A DNA stretch of 64,000 nt. Source: Luteolibacter arcticus (GTDB lineage: Bacteria; Verrucomicrobiota; Verrucomicrobiia; Verrucomicrobiales; Akkermansiaceae). Positions 22,801 through 32,300 of the stretch are shown here, in pieces; positions within the stretch are counted from its first letter, which is position 1; each line of letters opens with the position of its first letter. The notes below the pieces were generated by a model, which was given only the letters and a program-made list of their open reading frames with translations, was not told the origin of the DNA and did not search any database. The position numbers and the translations under genes are program-made. The stretch is taken from positions 310,001-374,000 of the forward strand of contig NZ_JAPDDT010000002.1 of assembly GCF_025950235.1 (NCBI RefSeq). Reading direction: 5' to 3'.

Positions 22801-25630
22801 CGCGAAGGCGAAGGCCGCCGCGGAGATCGTGAACCTCACCTACCGCGACCGCTACGTCGCCGATCCGAAGGCGCAGTGGCAGGGCTACACCGATAGCAAT
22901 GCCGACCGTGCCTGGGGCGTGGACGAATGGTCGCGCCGCTCCGGCCAAGCCGCCTATTTCGACTGGGTCACCGCGAACGCGCTGCTGCCATCGCAGCACC
23001 CGAACACGAACTTGGAAGGCGTCCGCAAGGTGGACCGCCAATCCAATGCCGACATCCCCGTCATCTCCGCGAACCTCAATGCGATCCAACGCACGATGGA
23101 TCAGGCGGACCATGGCTACAACCCGCTCGGGCTGGCCAATGGCGCGCAGGTCTTCGACCTGGATCCGGCGATTCTCGAGGGCGCAGGTGCCTCGCACTTC
23201 GACCAGATCGAAGAGCGCGCCGCCGGCATGGTCGAGAACGCCACCACGGTCTGGGACAATGCCAACACCGCCAGCAACATGCTGCGCCAGATCGGTAACA
23301 GCGAGGCGGACTTCCGCAACTCGACCTTCCAGGAAGACCTCGCCTACCGCAACCAGCTCATCTCGATCTTCGGCAAGCCGTATGAAGGCACTGTCGGACC
23401 CGGCAAGCTCTACCCGGCTGGCTACAGTGGCCCCGACCTCGCGCTCTACATGTATGTGCCGGTGCGCCAGATCAATAAGGACACTGTGCCCGGCCCGGCC
23501 GCGAGCTTCGCGACCTTCAATGACAGCGGCGCGCTCAATGGCGGCGATCTTTACAATGCCTTCCTCGCTTCCAAGCCGGACGGCAGCGGCAGCAGCGTGC
23601 TGAACAAGGAGACCGCGCTGAAGGATGTGAGCGTTGGATTGCGAAACATCTTCGCGCCGACCTTCGCGAGCGCGACGAACGAGCTGAGCTACGCGGCCGA
23701 TACGACCAGCGGTGCCTTCGCGGTGAACTACATGGACCTGACGAATCCGAAGGTCGACCTCACCAACTTCAACAACCTGATGCCGGTGACCGCCGCGGGC
23801 TACACCTTCCAGGCTCCGCCGAATTGGGGCAGCCGTGCCTCGACCGGCCAGCTTCAGGACCTGATCAACCAGATGATCCAACAGGAGGCCGCCATCGCCG
23901 AGGCGATCGCCGCTTATGACGGTGTCACCGGTGAAGCGGTCAGCGTGCTGCGCATGATCAACTCGCGCCTCACCACCAGCGGCCGCAACCAGGGTCGCAA
24001 CGAGATCTTCACCCGTGTGAAGTACTCGGTGAACAACACGATCAAGGTCATCGAAACCGCCAAGCAGGTCATCGACGCCGCCGAGCAGCTCACGTGGGAA
24101 CTAAAGGAAGCGATCGTCGAAGGCGTGCCCGTCAACCTGCCGACCGGCGGTCTGGCGATCTCGCCGGGTGACGCGCTTTCGCTCGCCCGCTCCGGCATCG
24201 AGTTCACCGCCACCGGCACCCGCGCCGGTCTGTTCACGGCGGATAGCGCGCTGACCATCGGGAAGCTCATCGCTGAGATCTCGCTCGATATCGCCGAGAA
24301 CGAACTCGCGCTCACCCAAGCCGACGAAGAGCGGACGCAGGAGATCCGCGAGTGGCTGAAGGAAGCCGAGGACGCGATCGGTGACGAAGGCATCATGCGC
24401 GTCGCGATCTTCAAGGAGATCCAGGCGCTGCGCGCGCTGTCGGACCAGTATCGCAGCCTGCTCGATGAAGGTGGCCGCCTGATTGATGAGCGCGCTGCCT
24501 TCAACAAGCGCGTCGCCGCCCAGACCCAGCGCAACCGCTACCAGGACATGACCTTCCGGGTGGCCCGCAATCACGCGCTGCAGACCTACCGCAGCTCCTT
24601 CGATCTTGCCTCGCGCTACGCTTACCTCGCGGCATCGGCCTACGACTACGAGACGAATTACTCGCTCACCGATCCGGCTTCGCCCGTCGATGCCTATGGT
24701 GACATCATCAAGGCCCGCAGCATTGGCGCCCTGTCGCAGGTGCTCACCCAGCTCAAGGCGAACCATGACTCGCAGCGTAGCTTGCTCGGTCTGAACAACA
24801 TCCAGCGCGAGACCGGCGACATCTCGATGCGCCGCGAGTTCAAGCGCATCCTCGAGGGTGGCGAAACGCAGCCGGGCAGCCCGGTGAATGACTTCCCGGC
24901 ACCCGGCGAGGATTCCGAGACGGTGTGGAAGCAAGAGCTTCAGAAGTCCCGTGTGGCCGACTTGTGGCAGGTGCCGGAGTTCCGCCAGCATTGCCGTCCG
25001 TTTGCCTCCGCGGTCGATGCCGCGGGCAAGCCGGTCCCGCAGCCGGGTATCGTGCTCCGCTTCTCGTCCGACATCAGCACCGGCAAAAACTTCTTCGGCA
25101 AGCCGCTCAGCGGTGGCGACCACGCCTACAGCACCAGCAACTACGCGACCAAGATTGGCAGCGTGGGTGTGGTCTTCGACGGCTATCGCACGGACAACGT
25201 CCTCAACGATCTGGCCGCCGCGCCGCGGGTCTATTTCATCCCGGCCGGCATGGACATCATGCGCGTCTCACGAACCGATGATCCGAACGAGCGCCGCTCG
25301 TGGCACGTCGTCGAGCAAGCGATTCCGGTGCCCTTCCCCGCGACCAGCTCGCAGATTAGCAAAAGCGGCTACATCCCGCTGCTGGATGGCGTGAATGGCC
25401 GACTTGGCGACACCCGCCGGTTCTCCGACTTCCGCGCTTATCCGGACAGCAATGAATCGCCGACGAGCGACATGCGTCTGCTCGGCCGCTCGATCTGGAA
25501 CACCCAGTGGCTGCTCATCATCCCGGGCGCGACGCTCAATGCGGACCCGAACACCGGCCTCGATCGCTTCGTCGATCAGGTCTCCGACATCAAGCTGATC
25601 TTCGACACCTACGGCCAGAGCGGCGGCTGA
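16889..25630 (+). CDS. giant secreted protein with a TcA-like C-terminal helical/TcB-binding-like region
   Basis: 2913 aa, with signal peptide (TLFAGLLLGLATASSARA). Visible modules: beta-rich N-terminal half; one FCCH-like module at ~405-458; a canonical EF-hand/dockerin-type loop DVNADGFIDEDD at 1897-1908. From ~2320 to ~2655 there are long amphipathic helices (LQDLINQMIQQEAAIAEAIA, EIREWLKEAEDAIGDEG, LRALSDQYRSLLDEGGRLID) around a small-residue-rich stretch at ~2420-2475. At ~2569-2590 comes FDLASRYAYLAASAYDYETN, followed by a terminal beta domain ending VSDIKLIFDTYGQSGG. This order resembles, by eye, the coiled-coil pore and TcB-binding end of Tc toxin A subunits, where the matching motifs are of the type YDLA..RCLMAEQAYQWETN and LSDIILHIRYT. 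The homology is inferred, not computed. No Shine-Dalgarno; a C-rich leader precedes the ATG. Confidence 0.85.
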   Translation: MIPLSNFRTLFAGLLLGLATASSARADVSDLLFTVKIEGDTNVPTILVTNNSPNLEITRFDFTVGNTAKNFDGYEQAITAPPGGTAVRVQPLPGLRSDVVSFNLTNFGPGETFTFKVDIDTDGSDDVQNFNNVFFNNGSAANSVATVYAGAANASRTLNDNPASLTFRGPSRFLRVISTEEEGGGPAVRGVIVKRDGFVIADDETEYNNIQVAHGDRIQIIAEPEVYKNIHAQYISDPETVKNQAEERFVAIGMSVNNIAQTADPTNYDFEITRDTDVQVKWQHYYALTVRHDFSKTQSQEIIAGTPWAGPLASDASGNPSPPASRQWVLKGGQPVVQIDGYVLDNFSHPGLDIRHVVKGYRAYGPPNSLVSSTQNNARFAPNLVDIRDSSGGTVTNYAAGGGGTVVTNSQNHSVKVGDFIEITGSGDAAYNGTFPVTAVTATTFTLNVPYSTVPVAKGLWRNVTYLKFFGFATVEPRQQVKPNFLMYGPAGITYVWQIQYGVRLNADDPTRVGLTKVYEVTPGGDVDRTIQDGVSWFDPGTRVKVVSAAQEPVANGLALTGWVNGDGYYFAAMGEIDPANGIPTTGSPAMVNGSPVATWTTSGPNATRGYEIANLQRPVRTLWRYGAGAIVVNVTIGKHCFEDYPQYAAMFTRAPNPIINAVPDPIAIAPGGATPGAELMAEWDPVSARLYPTIPGRFTVPWRPGTTSNNAVEVRVIATLPFDPQRQIRGHYPHIQGAPAVALDPDSTDSYSFKSIKYSTAGAAVDSNKKFTTERPGISVLLFSQIQSGGRGQPREFLQVRVVDTRPWDTNLPAIPTQVTVGSKILDPSVDLANLGTGYVLDLTGRARYNPFIYNGAKMDGIAAKDVYDMELLRADTSSLKVLNKSALPGPVIAVNEHPGVADRELPIIVWYDDPRRNDTLLWPYVSRIYKPVWPAANTLPQIVIASQLGSDGKSATNLDQMVAPAIGTTTPVATTYDPSRIQAVQIYNQPDFNAPGYNPNEEHALVAPSLRFLDVSPRPPAIYALRAGDLNYSNNTITSGVARYTSHPYVLAQFFDVAADEVKMKAYAIKKESANGENPAYRFANNFTASTTNLKTQPFVSMKAGEPVIPFYPLGVAIGASPAPETFGNNFFTQEAYWEDWRGSYWSISGGDKAWFNVSFYYPLAPDFWWPPTVQVPPVKVNKNGATYTAAYDSSRNPKVPGVGDSVAFLPSSVKTSAVASNLQQHLPNKVIYKSEWPDNPATLKAGETLTFSGGEFRADKPTQVLVKDGVSTTVQTPGLPQLTAFASAEVVFDSLNPDALPDQLKSRWTARVVQALDKRTAALSVGNFPSELQPASGRTTVKQGKYVFNELPASLQKRLRYDPLSTRPVTVDGVTSQVPGILEFSGLLNDKAIGDATLTASPPAVYSLEPNILTAVERDAILALVDVGSSARTAWVNAVTDLYNTTRNPEGVPSAGGDYLTGLMKTPQYGPDGKILKDQLGNVLYASPVTPSPMRAYGPGLALVPNGDFLNPLGTLADGSQYPDESWVTVVENNDPTLGGSPITPHIVKVDRKQRYRGSIQTVLSDNVFDENINLRSTGDFGANADDLVFEWWYRPDDGSLNVPPPDLIPSGQTNPWKLFPDPTGQAGKARYQITLKGNPNAPEALLADTFWFARYRHKNDTASGTNWKLTQPNGRQGVNFTWAGAGNSQPFVDAELDGFPDFRAQLAQGWIKRVLDAVNPYEARIRDFEGDAPSTLASMVAQFGARYEGPVALNPAKNVIENVGLIELYQTVLNRGRNLSIDLSTPVSTPAISNALQLAATRVSDFYTLLGNEAYVDAQDPTIGHGSDSADYGSLATSVFTFQNQMSSPIEEELGLLRGVDDFFARPVYNRLFWNFTKGEGEAAYATSYNVSDVNADGFIDEDDAMLMFPQGHGDSWGHYLTATRSTYELLRHPAFNWVSRAESYNLQDIVISVDFFDERKFAATAAAKAKAAAEIVNLTYRDRYVADPKAQWQGYTDSNADRAWGVDEWSRRSGQAAYFDWVTANALLPSQHPNTNLEGVRKVDRQSNADIPVISANLNAIQRTMDQADHGYNPLGLANGAQVFDLDPAILEGAGASHFDQIEERAAGMVENATTVWDNANTASNMLRQIGNSEADFRNSTFQEDLAYRNQLISIFGKPYEGTVGPGKLYPAGYSGPDLALYMYVPVRQINKDTVPGPAASFATFNDSGALNGGDLYNAFLASKPDGSGSSVLNKETALKDVSVGLRNIFAPTFASATNELSYAADTTSGAFAVNYMDLTNPKVDLTNFNNLMPVTAAGYTFQAPPNWGSRASTGQLQDLINQMIQQEAAIAEAIAAYDGVTGEAVSVLRMINSRLTTSGRNQGRNEIFTRVKYSVNNTIKVIETAKQVIDAAEQLTWELKEAIVEGVPVNLPTGGLAISPGDALSLARSGIEFTATGTRAGLFTADSALTIGKLIAEISLDIAENELALTQADEERTQEIREWLKEAEDAIGDEGIMRVAIFKEIQALRALSDQYRSLLDEGGRLIDERAAFNKRVAAQTQRNRYQDMTFRVARNHALQTYRSSFDLASRYAYLAASAYDYETNYSLTDPASPVDAYGDIIKARSIGALSQVLTQLKANHDSQRSLLGLNNIQRETGDISMRREFKRILEGGETQPGSPVNDFPAPGEDSETVWKQELQKSRVADLWQVPEFRQHCRPFASAVDAAGKPVPQPGIVLRFSSDISTGKNFFGKPLSGGDHAYSTSNYATKIGSVGVVFDGYRTDNVLNDLAAAPRVYFIPAGMDIMRVSRTDDPNERRSWHVVEQAIPVPFPATSSQISKSGYIPLLDGVNGRLGDTRRFSDFRAYPDSNESPTSDMRLLGRSIWNTQWLLIIPGATLNADPNTGLDRFVDQVSDIKLIFDTYGQSGG

Positions 25631-25673
25631 GGCGGAAACATCGAACGCACCTAACACCCACCCCGATTTTTCC

Positions 25674-28277
25674 ATGACTCCCAGGAACCGCTTCTCCCGA
25701 CCGGCGCGAGCCGCCGCGATGCTGCTGCTCGGCACCTCCGCCGCGCACGCCTTCATCAGCGAGCCGGAGACCCTCGTTTACGGACGCATCCTCAACCGCG
25801 CCAATCCGAACCTCGAGCATCTCGTCACCGCAGGCACGCTGCATTGGACCATTCAGAAGCCGGATGGCTCCTCCGTGGTGCTGACCGGTGAGGTCGATGC
25901 GCTCGATGGCGGTTCGTTCTCCTACCTCGTGCGGATCCCGCACCAGGCGATGATGCTCGGCCAGCAGGCTTCGCCGCTGGTGCTGCCGCTCGGCACCACC
26001 ACGACCACGGCATCGCACTCGTCGATTGCCTTCAATGGCGCACCGGCGAAGATGTTGGTGCCAGCGACCTCCGTCTTCGATCTCGACCAGTTGCTGCGCG
26101 CCTCGGCGATGCGTGTGGATCTGGAGATCAATGCCACCTTGCCCGATGAAGACGGCGACGGCATGCCGGACTGGTGGGAAGACGAGCATGGCCTCGACAA
26201 GCAGAATGCCGGCGATGCGCTGGTCGACGCGAATGGCAACGGCCTGAACAATCTGGGTGAATACCGCGCCGGCAGCGACCCGGCTCACAACAGCACGCAC
26301 CCGCTGTTGCTGACCCACGAGGTGGTCGCCTATTCCGAGGCGGAGTCGCTTGTTTTGTTAGAATCGGCGGACAGCGATAGCACGCCGGCCCAGCTCACCT
26401 ACACGCTTCACGCGGCGCCGACTGGCGGAAAGCTGGTGCTGCGCAATGCCGCCCACCTCCCGGCGCAAACTTCCGTCGAACTCATCTCCGGTGCGACCTT
26501 CACCCAGGCCGATGTCTCGGCGGGTCGCCTGGTCTTCGAACATGCCACCGGCGAAACCCCGGGCTCCTTCGAAGTCGGCGTGCGCGACCAGACCGCCGGT
26601 AACCCGGAAGCGCGAGGTCCCGTGCAGGTGATGCTCTTCGACCCCGCGGACAATCTGGTTGCGGCCACGGCCGAGGAAAGCGTGCGCCTGGAAGCTCGCC
26701 GCCTCGCCATCGATCACGGTCATCTCGTCGCCGACCTCGGTGCCACGGCGGGCAAGCACAAGCTGTCTGCTCCGACCGCCGGTCTCTCGGCCACGGCCTA
26801 TGCCACGCACGCCGGGAACTACGGTGAGGAAACCCCGCACGTCTTCCTTGGCGGTCCCGCGGATGATACCTTCGCGGGCGGTGCCGCAGCGGACTACTTC
26901 CACGGTGGTGCCGGCGCGAACACCTTCACGGGCGGTCCCGGCGCGGACTCATTTATCTTTACCGGCACCTCGGCCTCGGTGGAAACGATCACCGACTTCG
27001 CGCCATCGCAAGGCGATGTGATCGACCTGGCCGGCGTGCTCGATGGTCTTTCGACGAAGCTCACCGACTACGTCCGCATCCGCCGCAGCGGTGCCGATGC
27101 CTTGATGGAGATCTCGGCAGCCGGATTGAACTCCGGCTTCACCGATCGCGTGATCCGCCTGCAGAACTCGACCTTGCAGCCGGCCGACGTCTTGAACCTC
27201 CACTACGCTGGCAACATCGAATCCGGTGCGATCACCCTGCCGCCGCGCGTGACCCTCACCGCGACAACGCCGCAGGCGAGCGAGAATGGCCCGGTGGCCG
27301 GTCAGTTCACGATCACCCGCGAGGGCGATTTCGATCTGCCATTGACCGTGAATCTTTCGATCAGCGGCAATGCCACCAATGGCATGGACTACCAGAGTGT
27401 CGCCTCGTCGATCACCATTCCGGCAGGTCAGGCAGGTGCCGTGATTTCCATCCTGCCTTATGCGGATTCGACACCCGAGTTCAATGAGACCGTCTATTTC
27501 GAGATCGCGGGTTCATCCGGCTACCTGCTGGGCAGCGCGATGTCCGCCCAGATCGTGATCGAGGATCTCAAGCCGCAGATCTCGCTTGAGGTGATCGAGG
27601 GAATTGCGGGGGTTGCCGGTGACGCGCGGGGCGCGGTGCTCATCCGCCGCAGTGGTGTGCTTTCGTCGGAGGTCTTCGTGAATTTCACCCTCGCGGGCAC
27701 GGCAAAGAGCGGCACCGACTACAATACGGTCACGCCTTACGTGACGTTTAACGCGGGCCAAGCGACGAAGGTCATCGAGTTCGTGCCGAAGCCGACCGTC
27801 AACTTCGCGGGTGCCGATGCGAAGACGATCCGCATGACGGTGAAGCCGGATTCCGCCTATGCGAGCTTGGTGCCGGCTGCCGAGCTGGTGCTGGTTCCGC
27901 AGCGCCTCAGCTACGACGAGTGGCTGGCCGCACGCGGGGTGCCTGCTTCGGATGAAGCGCTGCTGCACTATGGCTTCAGCCAGACCACGCAGCCCGGCGA
28001 CAACTCGATGTTCACCCGCATGCCGAAGGCGACGGTCGAGAACGGCTACCTCACGCTGCGCTTCCGCAAGAAGCCGGGGGTCAGCGACATGGGCTATCAG
28101 GTGCAATATTCCACCAACTTCACCCAATGGCAGACCGGTCCGGATGCCATCGAGGACATCACCTCGCAGGTCGCTCCGAACGATCCCGGTGCCGCGGTCT
28201 TCCGCTCCAAGCAGCCGATGTCCGCCGAGAAGGTCGCGGCCATGCGTGTGGAACTGCTGCTCGAAACCAACGACTGA
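25674..28277 (+). CDS. secreted Ca-binding protein: TSP3, CSPG/cadherin-like, RTX and Calx-beta domains
   Basis: 867-aa protein with a signal peptide (AAAMLLLGTSAAHAF). In order: a beta domain; a thrombospondin-3 type Ca motif DEDGDGMPDWWEDEHGLD at ~159-176; a CSPG/cadherin_3-like repeat (LTYTLHAAPTGGKLVLRNA ... FTQADVSAGRLVFEH) at ~240-300; RTX nonapeptides (GGPADDTFAGG, GGAGANTFTGG, GGPGADSFIF) at ~394-425; two Calx-beta domains (EFNETVYFEIAGSSGYLLGS; SGTDYNTVTPYVTF) at ~530-740; and a C-terminal domain with MGYQVQYSTNFTQWQTG, common in Verrucomicrobia exported proteins. It is probably a calcium-stabilised surface or matrix protein. The RTX block is internal rather than C-terminal, so type I secretion is uncertain. 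Confidence 0.88.
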   Translation: MTPRNRFSRPARAAAMLLLGTSAAHAFISEPETLVYGRILNRANPNLEHLVTAGTLHWTIQKPDGSSVVLTGEVDALDGGSFSYLVRIPHQAMMLGQQASPLVLPLGTTTTTASHSSIAFNGAPAKMLVPATSVFDLDQLLRASAMRVDLEINATLPDEDGDGMPDWWEDEHGLDKQNAGDALVDANGNGLNNLGEYRAGSDPAHNSTHPLLLTHEVVAYSEAESLVLLESADSDSTPAQLTYTLHAAPTGGKLVLRNAAHLPAQTSVELISGATFTQADVSAGRLVFEHATGETPGSFEVGVRDQTAGNPEARGPVQVMLFDPADNLVAATAEESVRLEARRLAIDHGHLVADLGATAGKHKLSAPTAGLSATAYATHAGNYGEETPHVFLGGPADDTFAGGAAADYFHGGAGANTFTGGPGADSFIFTGTSASVETITDFAPSQGDVIDLAGVLDGLSTKLTDYVRIRRSGADALMEISAAGLNSGFTDRVIRLQNSTLQPADVLNLHYAGNIESGAITLPPRVTLTATTPQASENGPVAGQFTITREGDFDLPLTVNLSISGNATNGMDYQSVASSITIPAGQAGAVISILPYADSTPEFNETVYFEIAGSSGYLLGSAMSAQIVIEDLKPQISLEVIEGIAGVAGDARGAVLIRRSGVLSSEVFVNFTLAGTAKSGTDYNTVTPYVTFNAGQATKVIEFVPKPTVNFAGADAKTIRMTVKPDSAYASLVPAAELVLVPQRLSYDEWLAARGVPASDEALLHYGFSQTTQPGDNSMFTRMPKATVENGYLTLRFRKKPGVSDMGYQVQYSTNFTQWQTGPDAIEDITSQVAPNDPGAAVFRSKQPMSAEKVAAMRVELLLETND

Positions 28278-28295
28278 TCCCTGTCTCGCTTGCCC

Positions 28296-29276
28296 ATGCT
28301 GCTCCGATCCTTGCCCCGCTCCATCGCCCTCTGCACGGCTGCCTGTCTCTTAAGCCAGTGCGAGAAACCGGCGGCGACGGGAGTTCCGGCACCAAACGCG
28401 CTCGCCACCGTGTCAGGCCAGGCCATTACCGAGAAGGACTTGGTGGAAGAAGCGGAGTGGCGTCGGTCTAACAACCAAGCGGTGCCCCCGGCACCGGAGC
28501 TGTTGAAGGAGATGGCCAACCGCCTCGCGCTGGTCGAGAAGGCCAAGCAATCGGGCATCGCCGACGATCCGGAAACGCGCCGCCGCGTCCAGAGCGTGAT
28601 CATCGCACGGCTGCGCGAGAAGCAGCTCGATGTCGAACTCGCCAAAGTGGCGGTGACCGATGAGGAGCTCAAGGCGACCTTCGATTCACGGAGTGCCGAG
28701 TTCGCGCGCAAGCCTCTCGATCGCTTCGCCATCCTTTTCCAAGCCGCCGACGCGAAAGCTTCCGATGCGCGCAAGGCCGAAGCGAAGAAGCGTCTGGAAG
28801 ACGCCCTCGCGCTCGCTGACGCGAACCCCGGGGGGGGCGAGGGCAGGGGAGCGACGACCGGTGGCTTCGGCCCAGTGTCCGTCCAGCATTCCGAAGATCA
28901 GGTTACGCGCTACCGTGGCGGCGACGTCGGCTGGATAGAGAGCGATGCAAAAGAAACCCGCCTGCCCGCGAATGTGATCGATGCCGGCCGCGCCCTGGAA
29001 AAAGGCAAGCGCAGCGGCGTCCTCGAAGCCACCGATGGCTTCTACGTCATCATGAAGACCGACGCGCGTGACGGTAGCGCACGTCCCATGGAGGAAGTCG
29101 CTGACAACCTCCGCCAGCAACTCCTGCGCGAGAAGCGCCGCGCGCTTGAAGAGCAATTCCTCGCCGACGCCTTCCAACTTTCCAAGGCATCCATCAATGC
29201 CGACGCCGCGGCCAAGGTGACCCTTCCCGTCACTCCCGCGCCCGCACCTGCCGCTCCCGAACTTTCGCCTCCTTGA
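28296..29276 (+). CDS. parvulin-type peptidyl-prolyl isomerase lipoprotein (PrsA/SurA-like)
   Basis: 326-aa predicted lipoprotein starting at ATG 28296 (TTG 28290 is also in frame): CTAACLLSQCEKP places the lipidated Cys near residue 22. The SurA/PrsA-type N-terminal helices (TVSGQAITEKDLVEEAEWRR, ELLKEMANRLALVEKAKQSG) are followed by a parvulin PpiC domain with FAILFQA and the diagnostic YRGGDVGWIESD and LEATDGFYVIMK. The usual His of the 'HIL' start is absent (FAIL), and a Gly-rich insertion (NPGGGEGRGATTGGFG) sits inside the domain, so isomerase activity may be weak and the role mainly chaperoning. It is embedded between giant secreted-protein genes (18 and 26 bp gaps), pointing to a dedicated periplasmic foldase. 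Confidence 0.9.
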   Translation: MLLRSLPRSIALCTAACLLSQCEKPAATGVPAPNALATVSGQAITEKDLVEEAEWRRSNNQAVPPAPELLKEMANRLALVEKAKQSGIADDPETRRRVQSVIIARLREKQLDVELAKVAVTDEELKATFDSRSAEFARKPLDRFAILFQAADAKASDARKAEAKKRLEDALALADANPGGGEGRGATTGGFGPVSVQHSEDQVTRYRGGDVGWIESDAKETRLPANVIDAGRALEKGKRSGVLEATDGFYVIMKTDARDGSARPMEEVADNLRQQLLREKRRALEEQFLADAFQLSKASINADAAAKVTLPVTPAPAPAAPELSPP

Positions 29277-29302
29277 CCCTCTCCCATCTGCCTTTCACTC
29301 CC

Positions 29303-32300
29303 ATGGACCTCCCTTCGCGCCTGCTTTCCCTTCTCGCGTGCCTCGCATTGACCGGCGTCGCCTCCGCCGTCGCGCCGAGCCTCACAAACATTTCCACCCT
29401 CGACGGGGGAAGCGAGGATCAGGATACCACCATCAGCTACGATGACCTCGCCAACGAGGCCAACGAGTTTGATGGCGACGGGGACGTCATCGTCTTTCGC
29501 TTCAAGTCGCTTTCCAGTGGCACGTTGAAGAAGAACGGCACGGCAGTGGCCGTGGATGGTACTCTCGCCGCGGGCGAAGAATGGGTGTGGACGCCGGCTC
29601 CCAATGCCAACGGCACCCTCGAGGCTTTCACCGTGCGGGCCTTCGCCGGTGGCCAGGAATCCTTCGGCGATGAGCCGGTCGACATCGCCGTGGACGCCGT
29701 GAATGACGCGCCGTCTTTCACCGCCGGTGCCAACGTCACGGTCAACGAGGATTCGGGCGCTTACTCGCAGAATTGGGCCACCGGCATCAGCCCGGGTCCG
29801 GCCAATGAAAACTCGCAGGATGTTTCCTTCACGATCACGTCCAACTCGAACGCCGCGCTCTTCTCCGCAGGACCCGCGGTGAACGACCTCGGCCGCTTGA
29901 CCTTCACTCCCGCAGCGAACGCAAACGGCACCGCAACCATCGGGGTCCGCGTCGTTGACAATGGCGGCACTGCGAATAGCGGCACGAACCAGTCGGCCAT
30001 CCAGACGTTCACCATTAACGTCAATCCGGTGAACGACGCGCCGTCCTTCACGGATACGAATGTGAATGTCGCGGAGGACTCGGGTGCCTTCTCGCAGGCC
30101 AACTGGGCAACGAACATCAGCCCGGGCCCGGCGGACGAGAGCGGCCAGACCACGAGCTTCACCATCACGAATAACACCAACGCGGCGCTCTTCTCGACCG
30201 CTCCTGCCCTCACCGCGAGCGGCACGCTGACCTTCACGCCGGCGGCGAACGAGAACGGCAGCGCCACCATCAGCGTCCGCATCAACGACGACGGCGGCAC
30301 GGCCAACGGCGGCGCGAACCAGTCCGCCGTCCAGACCTTCACCATCACCGTCACCCCGCAGGACGATGCGCCGACGATCACGGCGACGATGAATGGAACC
30401 GCCGCCGCGCCATTGCTCGACACCGCTTCCACGCTCCCCGGCGGTGAAGCGGGTCCGGTGCCCGCCCAGAAGGTGTTCCAAGACGCGACGATCGCGGACG
30501 TCGATCACAACAAGCCGAGTCCCGAGAGCCTCATCGTCGTGGTGACGGTCCCGAGCATCGCGGAAAGCTACGGCACCTTCGCGCTGCCGGGCTCGACGGT
30601 GGCCAACGTTTCCGGTGGCAAAACCTACACCTTGTCCGGGCAGTCGCCTTCGAATGCCACGGCTGACATCAAGCTCGCGACCTTCACTCCCCTCTCGAAT
30701 GCGCATCCGGTCGGTCTCTACAACTTCGGCATCACGGTCGCGGTGCGCGATGGCACCCCGCTCAGTGCCACGCCACTGACGCCGACCTTGAACGTGAAGT
30801 CGGTCAGCGACCTGCCCACGGCGAATGCCTCGCTGGCGGTCGCGTCGATCACGGATGCGGGACCGGTTTCGCCCTTCCGGCTCACGGTCAATGATGTCGA
30901 TGAGGGGGACACCTTCTCCGTCACCATCACGGAAACGAGCACCACCCTGCGTGGCGCACTTTCGGCGACCACTGTGACTGGAGCCGCCGCGCAGATCGGC
31001 ACGGCGATCCAGAACCTAGTTTACACGCCTTTCCAACAGAACGCCAACCAGACGGCGACCTTCGACTTCGATGTCACCGACGTCCACCCGGACGGCAGCA
31101 CCGGCACGGTGGGACCACCGGCCACCCCGGTGAAGCGCAGTGTCTCACTGCCGATCACCTTCGTGAATGATGCGCCGGAGTTCACGGGCCTGACCACGTC
31201 CTTGATCCGCATGACCGATGATCCGGGCGCGCTGCCGGTCTATCCGTTCTCGTCCATCTCGATCATCGATGGCGATCCGGCACAGGTTGTGACCGTCACG
31301 CTGTCGCTGGGTGACCAGGCACAGGGCAGCTTTTCCGGCCCGGTCGGGACCTTCAGCTCGACCAACGTGATCACCGGCACCGTCTCCGAGATCACCACGA
31401 AGCTGCGCCAAGTCCGCTTCGTCCCGACGCCGGGACGCATCCCGGTGAACTCCAGCGAGACCATCACCATCACCATCACGCTGAACGACGGCACTGCTTC
31501 CGTCTCCAACAATCAGACCCAGGTCGAGGTCACCGCCGTCGATGGCGCGCCGAGCCTCCTGTGGAATGGCAATCCGGTCTTCCCGCTGTCGTCGAGCCCG
31601 GCCTTGATCGATCCGTCCACCGGTCCGAAGCCATTCGCGCAGGTGACCATTTCCGATGTCGGCCAGGTCGAGGTGACCGTGGCGCTAGATACCGTGGCCA
31701 AGGGTTCGCTGAGCAATCTCGGTGCCTTTGTCGAAACACCGGCCGGCTCGCGCAGCTATCGCTTCACCGGCACGGCGGCCGCGGCCCAGACCGCGATCCG
31801 CGCGATCAACTACGACATCAACCCGAACTACCTGTTCCCGCCGAACCAGCCGGGCCGCACGGACTTCACCATAAGCGCGACCGACTCCGCGCTGAATTTC
31901 ACCTCGCGGGTGCTGCCGATCCTCCTGACCAGCGATGCCCGCAGCTTCCTCGTCACCCACTTGCTCGACGATGAAACGGTGCCCGGCACGCTGCGCCACG
32001 CCATCACCCACGCGGTGAACAATGACGTGATCGTCTTCGCGCTGCCGAGCTATCCGGCGACCATCCGCCTGAACAAAACGAAGGGCCCGCTGGTTCTCAC
32101 CAAGCACCTCTCGTTCCGCGGCCCCGGCGCCGACAAGCTGACCATCACCGGCGACTCGAACGCGAACGCCACGACCGACTCGGGCGACGTGCAGCTCTTC
32201 CGCATCTTTGCCAGCGTGCAGATCCAGGGCGTGCGCCTAGCCCGCGGCTTCGCAGACACCGGCGGTGCTGCATTCGTCGGCCGCTTGGCACCGACCGCCT

